Assembly (NCBI GenBank): GCA_004020645.1
Contig: SAQL01000002.1
Location: 62,001-126,000, forward strand
Direction of reading: 5' to 3'
DNA length: 64,000 bases
Source of the DNA: Mesorhizobium sp.
Lineage (GTDB): Bacteria > Pseudomonadota > Alphaproteobacteria > Rhizobiales > Rhizobiaceae
Shown here: in pieces, positions 8,717 through 17,579 of the stretch
Position numbering within the stretch: the first letter of the stretch is position 1
Layout of the letters: each line of letters begins with the position of its first letter
Made by a program: the position numbers and the translations under genes
Notes under the pieces: generated by a model
The model's database searches: none
Told to the model about the DNA's origin: nothing
Seen by the model: only the letters and a program-made list of their open reading frames with translations

Positions 8717-8959
8717 GTGATCAAGGCCCGCATTACCGTAACCCTCAAGAACGGCGTGCTCGACCCGCAAGGCAAGGCGATCGAACATGCGCTGTCCGGA
8801 ATGGGCTTTGACGGCGTCGGCCAGGTGCGGCAGGGCAAGGTATTCGACGTCGAGCTTGCGGAGAGCGACAAGACCAAGGCCGAGGCCGACCTCAAAGCTA
8901 TGTGCGACAAGCTTCTGGCGAATACGGTGATTGAGAACTATAGTGTGGCTATTACCTGA
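8717..8959 (+). CDS. purS: FGAM synthetase subunit PurS
   Basis: An 80 aa small subunit of the three-part formylglycinamidine ribonucleotide synthetase (PurS dimer bridging PurL and PurQ). It reads VIKARITVTLKNGVLDPQGKAI and then GMGFDGVGQVRQGKVFDVE, the standard PurS fold. It starts with GTG at 8717; an AGGAGCAGG stretch lies upstream. It is followed 18 bases later by a small unknown ORF and then purQ, whereas in most relatives purS and purQ are adjacent. Confidence 0.95.
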   Translation: MIKARITVTLKNGVLDPQGKAIEHALSGMGFDGVGQVRQGKVFDVELAESDKTKAEADLKAMCDKLLANTVIENYSVAIT

Positions 8960-8977
8960 GGTTGTGCCGGAGGGCAG

Positions 8978-9232
8978 ATGGCCGAGATTGATGGAAGCTT
9001 GATATTTGAAGTCCTCAAGTCCATTCAGTCGCCGCTGGACAGGATGGATTTGACGCTCGGGGAGGTAAAGTCCGAGCTTGGCTCTATCCGCGGCCATCTC
9101 ATCGCCACCGAGGGTGACGTGAAGAACATCTATGGCGTGCTGGCTCGCCAGGACGAGCGCCTGGAACATATTGAACGCCGCTTAGACCTGCGCGAACTTG
9201 CCGAATCCCAGAGGCCTTACGAACCGAAATGA
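8978..9232 (+). CDS. Small coiled-coil protein of unknown function between purS and purQ
   Basis: An 84 aa acidic protein with a good ribosome binding site (GGAGG eight bases before ATG at 8978). The middle and C-terminus have heptad-like spacing of hydrophobics ([17 protein letters not shown] and then [19 protein letters not shown]), so a short coiled coil is likely. Its stop overlaps the purQ start as ATGA (9229-9232), so it is probably translated and couples purQ translation. I recognise no domain; similar short IERRLDL-type proteins are scattered in rhizobia. There is no evidence that it belongs to the FGAM synthetase. Confidence 0.68.
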   Translation: MAEIDGSLIFEVLKSIQSPLDRMDLTLGEVKSELGSIRGHLIATEGDVKNIYGVLARQDERLEHIERRLDLRELAESQRPYEPK

Positions 9233-9897
9233 AATCAGCCGTCGTCCTCCTGCCAGGCCTCAACCGCGACCGCGACATGATCGCGGCGCTGACCAAAATT
9301 TCGGGAACACCACCGGTCACCGTCTGGCAGACCGACACCGAAATCCCCGACGTCGACCTGATCACCATTCCGGGCGGCTTTTCCTTCGGCGACTATCTGC
9401 GCTGCGGCGCCATTGCCGCGCGCATGCCGGTGATGCGGGCGGTCGCCGAAAAGGCGGCCAAGGGCGTCATGGTCATCGGTGTCTGCAACGGCTTCCAAAT
9501 CCTGGTCGAGGCCGGCCTCTTGCCGGGCGCCTTGATGCGCAACACATCGCTGAAATTCGTCTGCCGGCAAGTCAAGCTGCAGATCACCAACGCCAACACG
9601 ATGTTCACCCGCCGCTATCAGCCGGGCCAGATCATCCGCTCGCCGGTGGCGCATCATGACGGCAATTTTTTTGCCGACGCCGAAACGCTTCGCAGGCTCG
9701 AAGGCGAAGGCCAGGTCGTGTTCCGCTATGCCGAAGGCACCAACCCCAACGGATCGATCAATGACATTGCCGGCATCATCAACGGCCAGGGCAATGTGCT
9801 CGGCCTGATGCCGCATCCCGAGAACCTGATCGAAGCGGCGCATGGCGGCAGCGACGGCCGGGCACTGTTCGAAAGTGCCCTCGGCGTCGCCGCTTGA
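9229..9897 (+). CDS. purQ: FGAM synthetase glutaminase subunit PurQ
   Basis: A 222 aa class I glutamine amidotransferase supplying ammonia to PurL. The nucleophile is Cys86 in GVCNGFQIL and the His196/Glu198 dyad is in MPHPENL, so the triad is complete. The oxyanion-side glycine motif is [13 protein letters not shown]. The start ATG at 9229 overlaps the previous stop by four bases. PurL, its partner, lies 2.4 kb downstream after a lipoprotein, DUF1127 and a MocR gene. Confidence 0.97.
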   Translation: MKSAVVLLPGLNRDRDMIAALTKISGTPPVTVWQTDTEIPDVDLITIPGGFSFGDYLRCGAIAARMPVMRAVAEKAAKGVMVIGVCNGFQILVEAGLLPGALMRNTSLKFVCRQVKLQITNANTMFTRRYQPGQIIRSPVAHHDGNFFADAETLRRLEGEGQVVFRYAEGTNPNGSINDIAGIINGQGNVLGLMPHPENLIEAAHGGSDGRALFESALGVAA

Positions 9898-9949
9898 TAG
9901 CTTCAGCGCTCATCCCCTTTTCCGAACTCGAAATAGGCGACGCCTGACC

Positions 9950-10360
9950 ATGAGACAGACGATTGCCCGCCTCGCTCTCGTCGCCGCCGCCGGCCTTGTG
10001 CTCGCCTCCTGCCAATCGAAGCCGAAGAGCGCACCGGCCCCTTCGGGCAAGAGCGCGGCACTGCTTGCCATGGAACAGGTGGCGATCGCCGCCCACAAAT
10101 GCTGGATCGCCAGCAAGGATCCCACTTTCAGGCCCTATCAGATGGCCAATGAGCTGAATTCGTTCACCGGCACGCCGCGCTTCCTGTTGGTCCCAGCCAA
10201 GCACTACGGCGGAAAGCCGTTGCTGGTCGTGCAGGCGCAAGGCAATTCACGCCGCGTCGACGTCTACGGTCCGCTGATGAACGAGCCGCTCGGTGCACGC
10301 ATCGGCTCGGATATCGCGCGTTGGCAGACAGGCAATCCGGCCTGCGGTGCGGCTGCGTAA
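9950..10360 (+). CDS. Small lipoprotein of unknown function
   Basis: A 136 aa protein with a lipoprotein signal: positively charged MRQTIARLAL, hydrophobic stretch, lipobox LASC with Cys near residue 21, then a proline/serine linker (QSKPKSAPAPSGKSA). The mature domain contains AAHKCWIASKDPTFRPYQMA and a late Cys (GNPACG), which might pair with the earlier one. It is likely anchored to a membrane facing the periplasm. I do not recognise the domain. It follows purQ by 52 bases on the same strand and could be read through from it. Confidence 0.75.
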   Translation: MRQTIARLALVAAAGLVLASCQSKPKSAPAPSGKSAALLAMEQVAIAAHKCWIASKDPTFRPYQMANELNSFTGTPRFLLVPAKHYGGKPLLVVQAQGNSRRVDVYGPLMNEPLGARIGSDIARWQTGNPACGAAA

Positions 10361-10385
10361 TGTCATGGCTTGCTGCAGATCGCCA

Positions 10386-10413
10386 GCCTGGTAGGCCTGC
10401 CGATATACCAGGC
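10386..10413. other. Inverted repeat between convergent genes
   Basis: An exact 8-base inverted repeat, gcctggta (10386-10393) and taccaggc (10406-10413), with a 12-base loop. It lies in the short gap between the lipoprotein stop (10360) and the DUF1127 stop (10448). It could act as a bidirectional terminator, but no T-run follows on either strand, so termination is only a guess. Confidence 0.4.
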
Positions 10414-10447
10414 CGCTATTCGAGACGGGGGCACGCGAGACGCATTC

Positions 10448-10681
10448 TCAGTCCCAGAACGGCCTCAGACCCTCACGATGGGCATCGGCGCGCGAGATGC
10501 CGATGTCCTTGAGCTGATCGTCGGTCATTTCCAGCAAGACCAGGCGGCTGCGCCTGCGATCCAGCAGGCTGCCGATCCGGTTTGCGAGTGACTGGACCGT
10601 GCGCACCAGGCGGCGGACGTAGCCTTGCCGGCCTCCGGGCAATTCAGCTCTCGTGTAACGGATTGTATCGATTGCAGCCAT
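10448..10681 (-). CDS. DUF1127 small protein
   Basis: A 77 aa basic protein. The C-terminal half carries the DUF1127 signature LLEMTDDQLKDIGISRADA, and the N-terminal half is Arg-rich (RRLVRTVQSLANRIGSLLDRRR). Family members in Agrobacterium and relatives have been linked to phosphate/carbon metabolism and RNA-related roles, with arginine-rich ends that can bind RNA. The specific role here is unknown. It is transcribed divergently from the MocR regulator at 10774, an arrangement that often marks a target of the regulator. Confidence 0.87.
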   Translation of the reverse strand: MAAIDTIRYTRAELPGGRQGYVRRLVRTVQSLANRIGSLLDRRRSRLVLLEMTDDQLKDIGISRADAHREGLRPFWD

Positions 10682-10735
10682 TTTCTTGCCACCAGAAGTC
10701 GAGATTGTACCTTTTTATTGCGAAATCGATATGTA

Positions 10736-10762
10736 TTGACTCTCAATTCGGTGCAATATAGA
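10736..10762 (+). promoter_or_regulatory. Candidate promoter of the MocR gene
   Basis: TTGACT at 10736-10741 and TATAGA at 10757-10762 resemble -35 and -10 boxes. The spacer is 15 bases, slightly short. They lie just before the ATG at 10774 and within the 92-base divergent region shared with DUF1127. The AT-rich character here contrasts with the GC-rich flanks. Confidence 0.35.
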
Positions 10763-10773
10763 AAATTGTCACC

Positions 10774-12186
10774 ATGACAAATTGGCTTCCCGACCTTAAG
10801 TCCGGCTCCGGGCCCCTGTATCAACGGCTTGCAGATTCCATTGAAACGGACATCGACCGCGGCGTGATCGATGCGGGGGCAAAACTGCCGCCGCAGCGCG
10901 ATCTGGCATACGACATCGGCACGACCGTCGGCACGGTTGGCCGGGCCTACCAATTGCTGCGCGAGCGGGGGCTGGTGAGCGGCGAAGTCGGACGGGGAAC
11001 CTATGTCCTGGGCCGGCATGACACCAAAACCGATCTGTTGGGCCCCGATCCGCATGTGGAAGGCACGCGCTCTATCGATGCGCCTCGCGGCAAGCTGCGC
11101 TTCGACAGCACGGCTGCGCCTGATATTGGCCAGGGCGACATTGTCGCCGATGTGCTCTCGCGTGCGGCGCAGGACCATCCGTATGAGATTTCAAGCTATA
11201 CGCGGGATTTTCCCGACCGCTGGTCCGAGGCCGGCTGCAACTGGCTGTCGCGGAATTCTTTTCGCCCAAGCTCTGCTGGGATCGTTCCGACGCTCGGCAC
11301 CCATGCCGCGGTTATGGCGGCGGTTGCCGCACTGACCACACCTGGCGACTATGTCGTCTTCGAGCACCTCACCTACTCGCAGATTTCACGCAGCGCCGGC
11401 CTGATCGGCCGCCGGACCGCGCTGGTGGCGTCCGACGAGGATGGCATCGATCCAGACGATTTCGAGCGCGTCTGCGCGCAAAAACACCCGAAAATGATGT
11501 TCTTGATGCCGACCGCCAAGAACCCCACACTGGTGACGCTGTCGGCAGCGCGGCGCGAGGCTATCGCGCGCGTCGCGCGCGAACACAATGTCGTCCTGAT
11601 CGAGGACGATCTCTATGGCGATCTGACCGACGACCCGACGCCACTCTTGGCCCAATATGCCCCCGAACGGACCATCGTTGCCGGCGGCCTGTCGAAATCC
11701 GTCGCGGCTGGTGTTCGCGGCGGCTGGCTCGCCTGTCCGCCGGCCTATCGCCACCGGATCCGGGTCGCTCACAAGATGCTGACGGGCGGCCTCCCCTTCC
11801 TGCTGGCGGAAGTGTGTAGCCGGCTGGTGCTGTCCGGCCAGGCCAGCGAGATGCGCAAGCGCAGCATCGTCGAGATCAACGCGCGCATGGCGATCGTGCG
11901 CGAGACGCTGGCCGGGTTCGACTTCAAGGCAGTGGACAATGTGCCCTTTGTCTGGCTCACCCTGCCTGATCCATGGCTTTCCGGCACGTTCAAGAATGCC
12001 TGTCTCGAACATGGCGTGCTCATCGACGATGAGGACGAGTTCAAGGCGGGCCGTTCCGAGCAGGTTTTCCACGGCGTGCGTTTCGGCGTTTCACAGCCGA
12101 GTCGGCGAGAGGACATCGCGGGCGGCGTCGGCATGATCAGGCAGCTTCTGGACGAAGGCCGTGCCGGTTACGACAGTTTCTCCTGA
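10774..12186 (+). CDS. MocR-type GntR regulator with aminotransferase domain
   Basis: A 470 aa fusion. Residues 1-80 form a GntR winged helix (LYQRLADSIETDIDRGVIDAG, then LPPQRDLAYDIGTTVGTVGRAY). Residues 110-470 form a fold-type I aminotransferase domain. The PLP lysine is Lys308 in GGLSKSVAAG, and the cofactor motif LIEDDLYGDL is present. MocR proteins sense amino compounds or vitamin B6 and control nearby metabolic genes rather than catalysing transamination. The gene is divergent from DUF1127 and upstream of purL with a 141-base gap. Its ligand and target are not evident; autoregulation from the shared region is likely. Confidence 0.9.
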   Translation: MTNWLPDLKSGSGPLYQRLADSIETDIDRGVIDAGAKLPPQRDLAYDIGTTVGTVGRAYQLLRERGLVSGEVGRGTYVLGRHDTKTDLLGPDPHVEGTRSIDAPRGKLRFDSTAAPDIGQGDIVADVLSRAAQDHPYEISSYTRDFPDRWSEAGCNWLSRNSFRPSSAGIVPTLGTHAAVMAAVAALTTPGDYVVFEHLTYSQISRSAGLIGRRTALVASDEDGIDPDDFERVCAQKHPKMMFLMPTAKNPTLVTLSAARREAIARVAREHNVVLIEDDLYGDLTDDPTPLLAQYAPERTIVAGGLSKSVAAGVRGGWLACPPAYRHRIRVAHKMLTGGLPFLLAEVCSRLVLSGQASEMRKRSIVEINARMAIVRETLAGFDFKAVDNVPFVWLTLPDPWLSGTFKNACLEHGVLIDDEDEFKAGRSEQVFHGVRFGVSQPSRREDIAGGVGMIRQLLDEGRAGYDSFS

Positions 12187-12327
12187 GCCGCTTGAAACCG
12201 GCGGGCCGAGTGGCGATCTTTCGCTAATTGCTGCACCCTTCCATCGTTTTTCGTCGCTTGGTGGGTGTATCGGCCTTCGCGCTTGCGATAAGAGGGGACT
12301 CGATCCCAAGGACATAAATTGCCGACC

Positions 12328-14568
12328 ATGACCATTTCCAATTCCGTGCCGATCACTCCGGAACTCATTGCCGCGCACGGGCTGAAGCCCGACGAGTATC
12401 AGCGCATCCTCGACCTGGTCGGGCGAGAGCCGAGCTTTACCGAGCTCGGCATCTTCTCGGCGATGTGGAACGAGCACTGCTCCTACAAATCCTCGAAAAA
12501 GTGGCTGCGCACGCTGCCGACCACCGGGCCGCAGGTCATCCAGGGGCCGGGCGAGAATGCCGGCGTGGTCGATATCGGCGACGGCGACTGCGTCGTCTTC
12601 AAGATGGAAAGCCATAACCACCCCTCCTACATCGAGCCGTATCAGGGTGCGGCGACAGGCGTTGGCGGCATCCTGCGCGACGTCTTCACCATGGGCGCGC
12701 GGCCGATCGCAGCAATGAACGCGCTGCGCTTCGGTGCGCCGGATCATCCCAAGACCAGGCACCTCGTCGCCGGCGTCGTTGCCGGCGTTGGCGGCTACGG
12801 CAATTCCTTCGGCGTGCCGACGGTCGGCGGTGAGGTCAACTTCGACGCGCGCTATAATGGCAACATCCTGGTCAACGCCTTCGCGGCGGGGCTTGCCAAG
12901 ACCGATGCCATCTTCCTGTCGGAAGCCAAGGGCGTCGGCTTGCCGGTCGTCTATCTCGGCGCCAAGACCGGCCGCGACGGTGTCGGCGGCGCCACCATGG
13001 CCTCGGCCGAGTTCGACGACAAGATCGACGAGAAGCGGCCCACCGTTCAGGTCGGCGATCCCTTCACCGAAAAATGCCTGCTCGAAGCCTGCCTCGAACT
13101 GATGGCGTCCGGCGCCGTCATCGCCATCCAGGACATGGGTGCCGCCGGTCTCACCTGCTCGGCGGTCGAGATGGGCGCCAAGGGCGACCTCGGCATCGAG
13201 CTCGACCTCGACAAGGTGCCGGTGCGCGAGGAGCGCATGAGCGCCTATGAGATGATGCTGTCGGAGAGCCAGGAGCGCATGCTGATGGTGCTGCGCCCCG
13301 AAAAGGAAAAGGAAGCCGAGGCGATCTTCCACAAATGGGGCCTCGACTTCGCCATTGTCGGCAAGACCACCGACGATCTGCGCTTTCGCGTGCTGCACCA
13401 GGGCGACGAGGTCGCCAACCTGCCGATCAAGGACCTTGGCGACCAGGCGCCGGAATATGACCGTCCCTGGACCGAGCCGAAGAAGCCGGCGCCCCTGGCG
13501 GCCAGCGATGCACCTCAAGCGAATGTCGCCGAGGCGCTGTTGAAACTGCTCGGCGGACCTGACCTGTCATCGCGCCGCTGGGTATGGGAGCAGTACGACA
13601 CGCTGATCCAGGGCAATTCGCTGCAGCTTCCGGGCGGCGATGCCGGCGTGGTGCGCGTCGAAGGTCATCCGACCAAAGCGCTCGCCTTCTCCTCCGATGT
13701 GACGCCGCGCTATTGCGAGGCCGACCCCTACGAGGGCGGCAAACAGGCGGTCGCCGAATGCTGGCGCAATCTTACCGCCACCGGCGCCCTGCCGCTCGCC
13801 GCCACCGACAACCTCAATTTCGGCAACCCGGAACGGCCCGAGATCATGGGCCAGCTGGTCGGCGCCGTGAAAGGCATCGGCGACGCCTGCCGCGCGCTCG
13901 GCTTTCCGATCGTCTCCGGCAATGTCTCGCTCTACAACGAAACCAACGGACGAGGCATTTTGCCGACGCCGACCATCGGCGGCGTCGGACTGATCGCCGA
14001 CTGGTCGAAGATGGCGCGGATCGGCTTTGCCGCCGAGGGCCAGATGATCCTGCTGGTCGGCGCGCCGTCCATGTGGGGAACGCATCTCGCCCAGTCGGCC
14101 TACATGCGCGACATTCATGGCCGCACCGACGGCCCGCCGCCGCCGGTCGACCTCGACCATGAAAAGCGTGTCGGCGACCATGTGCGCGCCCTGATCGCCT
14201 CCGGCGTCGTTACATCAGCGCATGACGTTTCCGATGGCGGCATTGCCGTCGCGCTGGCCGAGATGGCGATGGCGTCCGGCATCGGCGCGACCGTCCCCGG
14301 CCTGGTCGGGACCGATCCGATCCCGGTCTGGTTCGGCGAGGATCAGGGCCGCTATATCTTGACGCTGTCAATCGACCCGCAAAGCAAGGAATGGGACGCC
14401 ATTCGCGAACAGCAGAGCAAGCTCGGTATCTTCGCGCCGTGGATCGGGTCGACCGGCGGTAGTGACCTGAAACTCGGCGAGGCACGGGCAATCCCTGTCG
14501 GAGAATTGACCGCTGCCCACGAATCCTGGTTTCCTCGCTTCATGGCAAATGAGGTCGTGGACCCGTGA
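12328..14568 (+). CDS. purL: FGAM synthetase large subunit PurL
   Basis: A 746 aa short-form PurL that works with PurS and PurQ; long-form PurL of gammaproteobacteria is about 1,300 aa. It converts FGAR to FGAM using ATP and ammonia. Recognisable are [20 protein letters not shown] at the start, [20 protein letters not shown] (ATP/Mg site), IQDMGAAGL and the second half [23 protein letters not shown] at 12328 ([18 protein letters not shown]) was chosen over the in-frame TTG nine bases earlier. A nested inverted repeat begins inside its last codons. Confidence 0.97.
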   Translation: MTISNSVPITPELIAAHGLKPDEYQRILDLVGREPSFTELGIFSAMWNEHCSYKSSKKWLRTLPTTGPQVIQGPGENAGVVDIGDGDCVVFKMESHNHPSYIEPYQGAATGVGGILRDVFTMGARPIAAMNALRFGAPDHPKTRHLVAGVVAGVGGYGNSFGVPTVGGEVNFDARYNGNILVNAFAAGLAKTDAIFLSEAKGVGLPVVYLGAKTGRDGVGGATMASAEFDDKIDEKRPTVQVGDPFTEKCLLEACLELMASGAVIAIQDMGAAGLTCSAVEMGAKGDLGIELDLDKVPVREERMSAYEMMLSESQERMLMVLRPEKEKEAEAIFHKWGLDFAIVGKTTDDLRFRVLHQGDEVANLPIKDLGDQAPEYDRPWTEPKKPAPLAASDAPQANVAEALLKLLGGPDLSSRRWVWEQYDTLIQGNSLQLPGGDAGVVRVEGHPTKALAFSSDVTPRYCEADPYEGGKQAVAECWRNLTATGALPLAATDNLNFGNPERPEIMGQLVGAVKGIGDACRALGFPIVSGNVSLYNETNGRGILPTPTIGGVGLIADWSKMARIGFAAEGQMILLVGAPSMWGTHLAQSAYMRDIHGRTDGPPPPVDLDHEKRVGDHVRALIASGVVTSAHDVSDGGIAVALAEMAMASGIGATVPGLVGTDPIPVWFGEDQGRYILTLSIDPQSKEWDAIREQQSKLGIFAPWIGSTGGSDLKLGEARAIPVGELTAAHESWFPRFMANEVVDP

Positions 14569-14637
14569 TATGATCGAGTGGGGTCGTTTGGGTGTGGTTC
14601 ATCCGCCATTTCGATCATATTTATGAGATCACGACCT
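14552..14637. repeat. Nested inverted repeat between purL and bolA
   Basis: Outer arms aggtcgtg (14552-14559) and cacgacct (14630-14637) and inner arms atatgatcga (14568-14577) and tcgatcatat (14611-14620) are all exact. The spacers between outer and inner arms are 8 and 9 bases, so the whole 86-base element is nearly symmetrical. The left half overlaps the purL 3' end. It could be a cruciform, an RNA hairpin protecting or terminating the purL message, or a small repeat element. Confidence 0.7.
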
Positions 14638-14654
14638 GAACAAGGAATCCTGGC

Positions 14655-14888
14655 ATGGCAATGGATGCGCACGACATCGAAAGGCTGATCAAGGAAGGCA
14701 TTCCGGACGCCAAGGTGACGATCCGCGACCTGGCCGGTGACGGCGACCATTATGCGGCCGAGGTGGTGGCCGAAAGCTTTCGCGGCAAAAGCCGCGTCCA
14801 GCAGCATCAGATGGTCTATGACGCGCTGAAGGGCAATATGGGCGGCGTGCTGCACGCGCTCGCTTTGCAGACCAGTGTGCCGGACTGA
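14655..14888 (+). CDS. BolA/IbaG-family protein
   Basis: A 77 aa small protein with the BolA fold (alpha-beta-beta-alpha). It reads [20 protein letters not shown], then [29 protein letters not shown]. The invariant C-terminal-region His of BolA proteins is in VQQHQMVY. BolA proteins form [2Fe-2S]-bridged heterodimers with monothiol CGFS glutaredoxins; the partner grxD lies 442 bases downstream, and this pairing is common in alphaproteobacteria. It probably acts in Fe-S trafficking or iron sensing in the cytoplasm. Confidence 0.93.
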   Translation: MAMDAHDIERLIKEGIPDAKVTIRDLAGDGDHYAAEVVAESFRGKSRVQQHQMVYDALKGNMGGVLHALALQTSVPD

Positions 14889-14909
14889 GCTTCGGCGTCC
14901 AACCCCTCG

Positions 14910-15230
14910 TTACTTTTTCGCCGAGACGGCAATCATCGGCCCTGCCGGATATTTTCGCCGACGATCGATCTCTCGCCATTCGACAGCGCCGAGACCGCCC
15001 GTCGAAGAAAAGAGCGTTGGGACAGTGCAGCGCATCGCGGAACAGGCGTGCAAAGCTGCCGAGACTGACCTGCGAGCACCAGATCGCGATTGCCTGAGCC
15101 AGAAGATCAAGGCCAGCGTAACGAGCACAATACCAGTCAGGATTGCCGCGCCATCTCGCCTTTTATCGCTTCCTTGGGAAAATAGCTGGCCGATGCCCTT
15201 GGCCCAATATCAAGCCATCCTTTGCGCCAT
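14910..15230 (-). pseudogene. Possible broken small membrane-protein ORF, antisense in the bolA-grxD gap
   Basis: The 442-base gap between bolA and grxD holds no gene on the plus strand. On the minus strand a frame from ATG 15230 reads MAQRMA, then TGA (15210-15212), then [20 protein letters not shown]. It continues with a clear membrane stretch [17 protein letters not shown] flanked by basic residues and is open to 14910. If TGA replaced TGG the product would be 106 aa. There is no clear ribosome binding site and the family is not recognised, so chance openness is quite possible. Confidence 0.25.
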
Positions 15231-15330
15231 TTGCGTGACGATGCGGCAAACGTCTTGTTTCAGGCAACCTATGGGGTTATTTGAAGGGTATGTTTCGAGC
15301 CCGACTCCCGCGGGCATGAAAGGATTCTCT

Positions 15331-15666
15331 ATGAGCGGTATCAACGACTACATCGACAGCGAAGTGAAGAGCAACGACGTCGTCCTTTTCATGAAGGGCA
15401 CGCCCGGTTTCCCGCAATGCGGGTTTTCCGGTCAAGTCGTGCAGATCCTCGACTACATCGGAGCCGACTACAAGGGCGTCGACGTGCTGACCTCGGCCGA
15501 GCTGCGGCAAGGTATCAAGGAATATTCCAACTGGCCGACGATCCCTCAGCTCTACGTCAAGGGTGAATTCGTTGGCGGCTGCGACATCATCCGCGAGATG
15601 TTCCAGGCAGGCGAACTGCAGACGTTCCTCGTCGAAAAGGGCGTGAGCGTCAAAGGCGCCGCCTGA
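15331..15666 (+). CDS. grxD: Monothiol CGFS glutaredoxin
   Basis: A 111 aa Grx4-type protein. The active site is Cys30 in PQCGFSGQ, and the glutathione-binding [19 protein letters not shown] follows. These proteins hold a glutathione-ligated [2Fe-2S] cluster and pass it to targets, often together with BolA, whose gene is the upstream neighbour. The ATG at 15331 gives the usual [12 protein letters not shown] start. A family A repeat and a terminator-like hairpin follow the stop codon. Confidence 0.96.
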   Translation: MSGINDYIDSEVKSNDVVLFMKGTPGFPQCGFSGQVVQILDYIGADYKGVDVLTSAELRQGIKEYSNWPTIPQLYVKGEFVGGCDIIREMFQAGELQTFLVEKGVSVKGAA

Positions 15667-15675
15667 ATTTTGTTT

Positions 15676-15722
15676 GCGCATGATCCCCAGCGAAATCGAT
15701 CCCGATTTCGGGGTCATGCGCT
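15676..15722. repeat. Family A palindromic repeat
   Basis: The arms gcgcatgatcccc and ggggtcatgcgc enclose cgaaatcgatcccgatttcg. It lies ten bases after the grxD stop. The perfect outer arms would also form a stable RNA hairpin in the grxD message. Confidence 0.8.
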
Positions 15723-15792
15723 AAACGCCGGGCCAGCCCCCACCTCGGCAGACTGAGTACCTCCCCCGTATTGGGGCCTAAGACGAATCAAT

Positions 15793-15815
15793 GCGCCGGT
15801 GCGCCGGCGCTTTTT
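15793..15815 (+). terminator. Rho-independent terminator after grxD
   Basis: The stem gcgccgg/ccggcgc (15793-15799 with 15804-15810) has a 4-base loop and is followed by TTTTT. It lies between grxD and the MFS gene and would end the grxD transcript. Confidence 0.8.
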
Positions 15816-15837
15816 CGTTTGAAGATCGGACTTTGCC

Positions 15838-17079
15838 GTGGATCAGCATGCACAAGCGCCGGAGGCAAGCACCTTGCCTATTCCGCGCTGGGAATTCATC
15901 GCATTGTGCGCGGCATTGATGGCGCTCAACTCGCTGGCCATCGACATTATGCTGCCGGCGCTGCAGCAGATCGGCGCCTCGCTGGGCGTGGAAAATGAAA
16001 ACCACCGCCAGTATGTGATTGCCGCCTATATTCTCGGCTTTGGCGGCGGGCAGCTCTTCTTCGGGCCGATCTCGGACCGATTCGGGCGCCGCGCGCCGCT
16101 GGTCGTCGGGCTGGTGATCTATGTCGCGGCAGCTGCTGCTGCGGCTATCGCGCCGTCATTCGCCATTCTTCTTCTGTGCAGGTTGGTGCAAGGCATTGGT
16201 GCGGCGGCCACGCGCGTCATCGCCGTCTCGATCGTGCGCGACACGTTCGAAGGTCGGCGCATGGCTGAGGTCATGTCGCTGATCTTCATGGTGTTCATGG
16301 CCATTCCGGTGGTGGCGCCAGGCATCGGCCAGGTCATCATGCTGTTTGCCTCCTGGCACTGGATCTTCATCACCATGGCGGCAGGCGCCCTGATCGTCTC
16401 GGCCTGGTCGCTGCTGCGGCTGCCGGAAACGTTGCATCCCGAATATCGCCGGCCGCTGACAGCATCATCCGTCCTTGGCGGTTTCCGCATCGTGCTGACC
16501 AATCGCATGGCGCTCTGCTACGCCTTTGCCAGCACCTTCATCTTCGCGGCCATGTTCGGCTTCATCGCCTCGGCACAGCAGATCTACGTCGATGTGTTCA
16601 AAGTCGGCGAGATGTTCCCCGTCATTTTCGCAGGGATAGCCGGCGTGCTCTCGTTTTCGAGCTACCTGAATTCGCGCCTCGTCGGCCGCATCGGCATGCG
16701 CCGCCTGTCGCAGAGCGCGCTGCTCTTGTTTCTGGCCATCAGCCTCGCCTGGCTGATCGTTTCCATCCAAATGATGATGCCGCTCTGGCTTTTCATCACC
16801 TTCTTTGCCTGTGCGATGGTCCCGTTCGGCGCGCTCGGCGCGAATTTCAACGCGCTCGCCATGGAGCCGCTCGGCCAGCTGGCCGGCACGGCATCGTCCA
16901 TTCTGGGTTTCATGCAAACCTTCCTCGGTGGCCTGCTCGGCACTCTGATCGGCCAAGCCTTCAACGGCACGGTGACGCCCTTGGCCGCCGGATTCTGCAG
17001 CGTTTCGCTTGGCGCATTTGTGATGGTGCTGATCGCCGAGCGCGGCAAGTTCTTCCAGCCGCAGAACCCGCCGGTTTAA
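15838..17079 (+). CDS. MFS drug exporter of the Bcr/CflA type
   Basis: A 413 aa inner-membrane protein with about 12 predicted helices. It has the DHA1/Bcr signature in the first loop (GPISDRFGRRAPLVVGL) and the helix-4/5 motif LCRLVQGIGAAATRVIAVSIVRD, typical of proton-driven drug or dipeptide exporters such as Bcr and CflA. The start is GTG at 15838 (VDQHAQAPEAS), just after the grxD terminator. The specific substrate cannot be inferred. It converges with the small secreted-protein gene at 17100 with only 20 bases between, so a shared terminator is likely. Confidence 0.9.
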   Translation: MDQHAQAPEASTLPIPRWEFIALCAALMALNSLAIDIMLPALQQIGASLGVENENHRQYVIAAYILGFGGGQLFFGPISDRFGRRAPLVVGLVIYVAAAAAAAIAPSFAILLLCRLVQGIGAAATRVIAVSIVRDTFEGRRMAEVMSLIFMVFMAIPVVAPGIGQVIMLFASWHWIFITMAAGALIVSAWSLLRLPETLHPEYRRPLTASSVLGGFRIVLTNRMALCYAFASTFIFAAMFGFIASAQQIYVDVFKVGEMFPVIFAGIAGVLSFSSYLNSRLVGRIGMRRLSQSALLLFLAISLAWLIVSIQMMMPLWLFITFFACAMVPFGALGANFNALAMEPLGQLAGTASSILGFMQTFLGGLLGTLIGQAFNGTVTPLAAGFCSVSLGAFVMVLIAERGKFFQPQNPPV

Positions 17080-17099
17080 TGCACATTGCCGGACCCGCT

Positions 17100-17492
17100 C
17101 TAGGATCTACTCGCTGCTGTGAAGCGAGGGAACAGCGTACGCCCTGCGATCGCTCCACCCATGCTGTCCGAAACGGGCAGTGGCAGGGCCTTATCGAGAG
17201 CCTCGAGGACGGAAGCCACGAAGGCCCGGTTAAGGGTGTCATCGTTCCCTAGACGGGAGAAGCTGGCGCGAGGCTTGCCGATAAGTGTTCCGTTTCGGCG
17301 AATTGAGAACTGCAGCGTCAGGGTCATGCCCGCGGATCCGGGCGGCGGCTCCCAGCAGGCGACGATCGCGGAGAACATCTCGTTTATGGTGTCGACGGGA
17401 TCGGGACTGCGACATGCGCGTTCCTGCGATGTTGCCGCGTTCGGACCGGCAAGGGCAAAGACCAGTGCGACAATTGCGAACCGAGGTTTCAT
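17100..17492 (-). CDS. Small secreted protein resembling a TonB C-terminal domain
   Basis: A 130 aa protein with a signal peptide (MKPRFAIVALVFALAGPNAA). The mature part reads MFSAIVACWEPPPGSAGMTLTLQFSIRRNGTLIG, similar in style to TonB/TolA C-terminal domains, where a conserved W/F-x-P and an amphipathic strand precede xxxxNGxL. Two cysteines (ERACRS and VACWEP) may form a disulfide. ATG at 17492 was chosen because GGAGA lies upstream. The role is unknown. It lies downstream of ppaT but 88 bases away and has no visible link to vitamin B6. Confidence 0.68.
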   Translation of the reverse strand: MKPRFAIVALVFALAGPNAATSQERACRSPDPVDTINEMFSAIVACWEPPPGSAGMTLTLQFSIRRNGTLIGKPRASFSRLGNDDTLNRAFVASVLEALDKALPLPVSDSMGGAIAGRTLFPRFTAASRS

Positions 17493-17579
17493 CTCGGGTC
17501 TCCGGTTTTGCGCGGACAAATGTAATCGAGTTTTTCGACGAAAGCCTCCATCGAGTATCAGCGCGTCGCATGAATCCCT

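Noticed and set aside
12091..13518. Very long open frame antisense to purL
   Set aside because: It mirrors GC-rich purL codons, has no ribosome site and no recognisable domain; the same effect occurs opposite icd, sufB and the sugar ABC genes.
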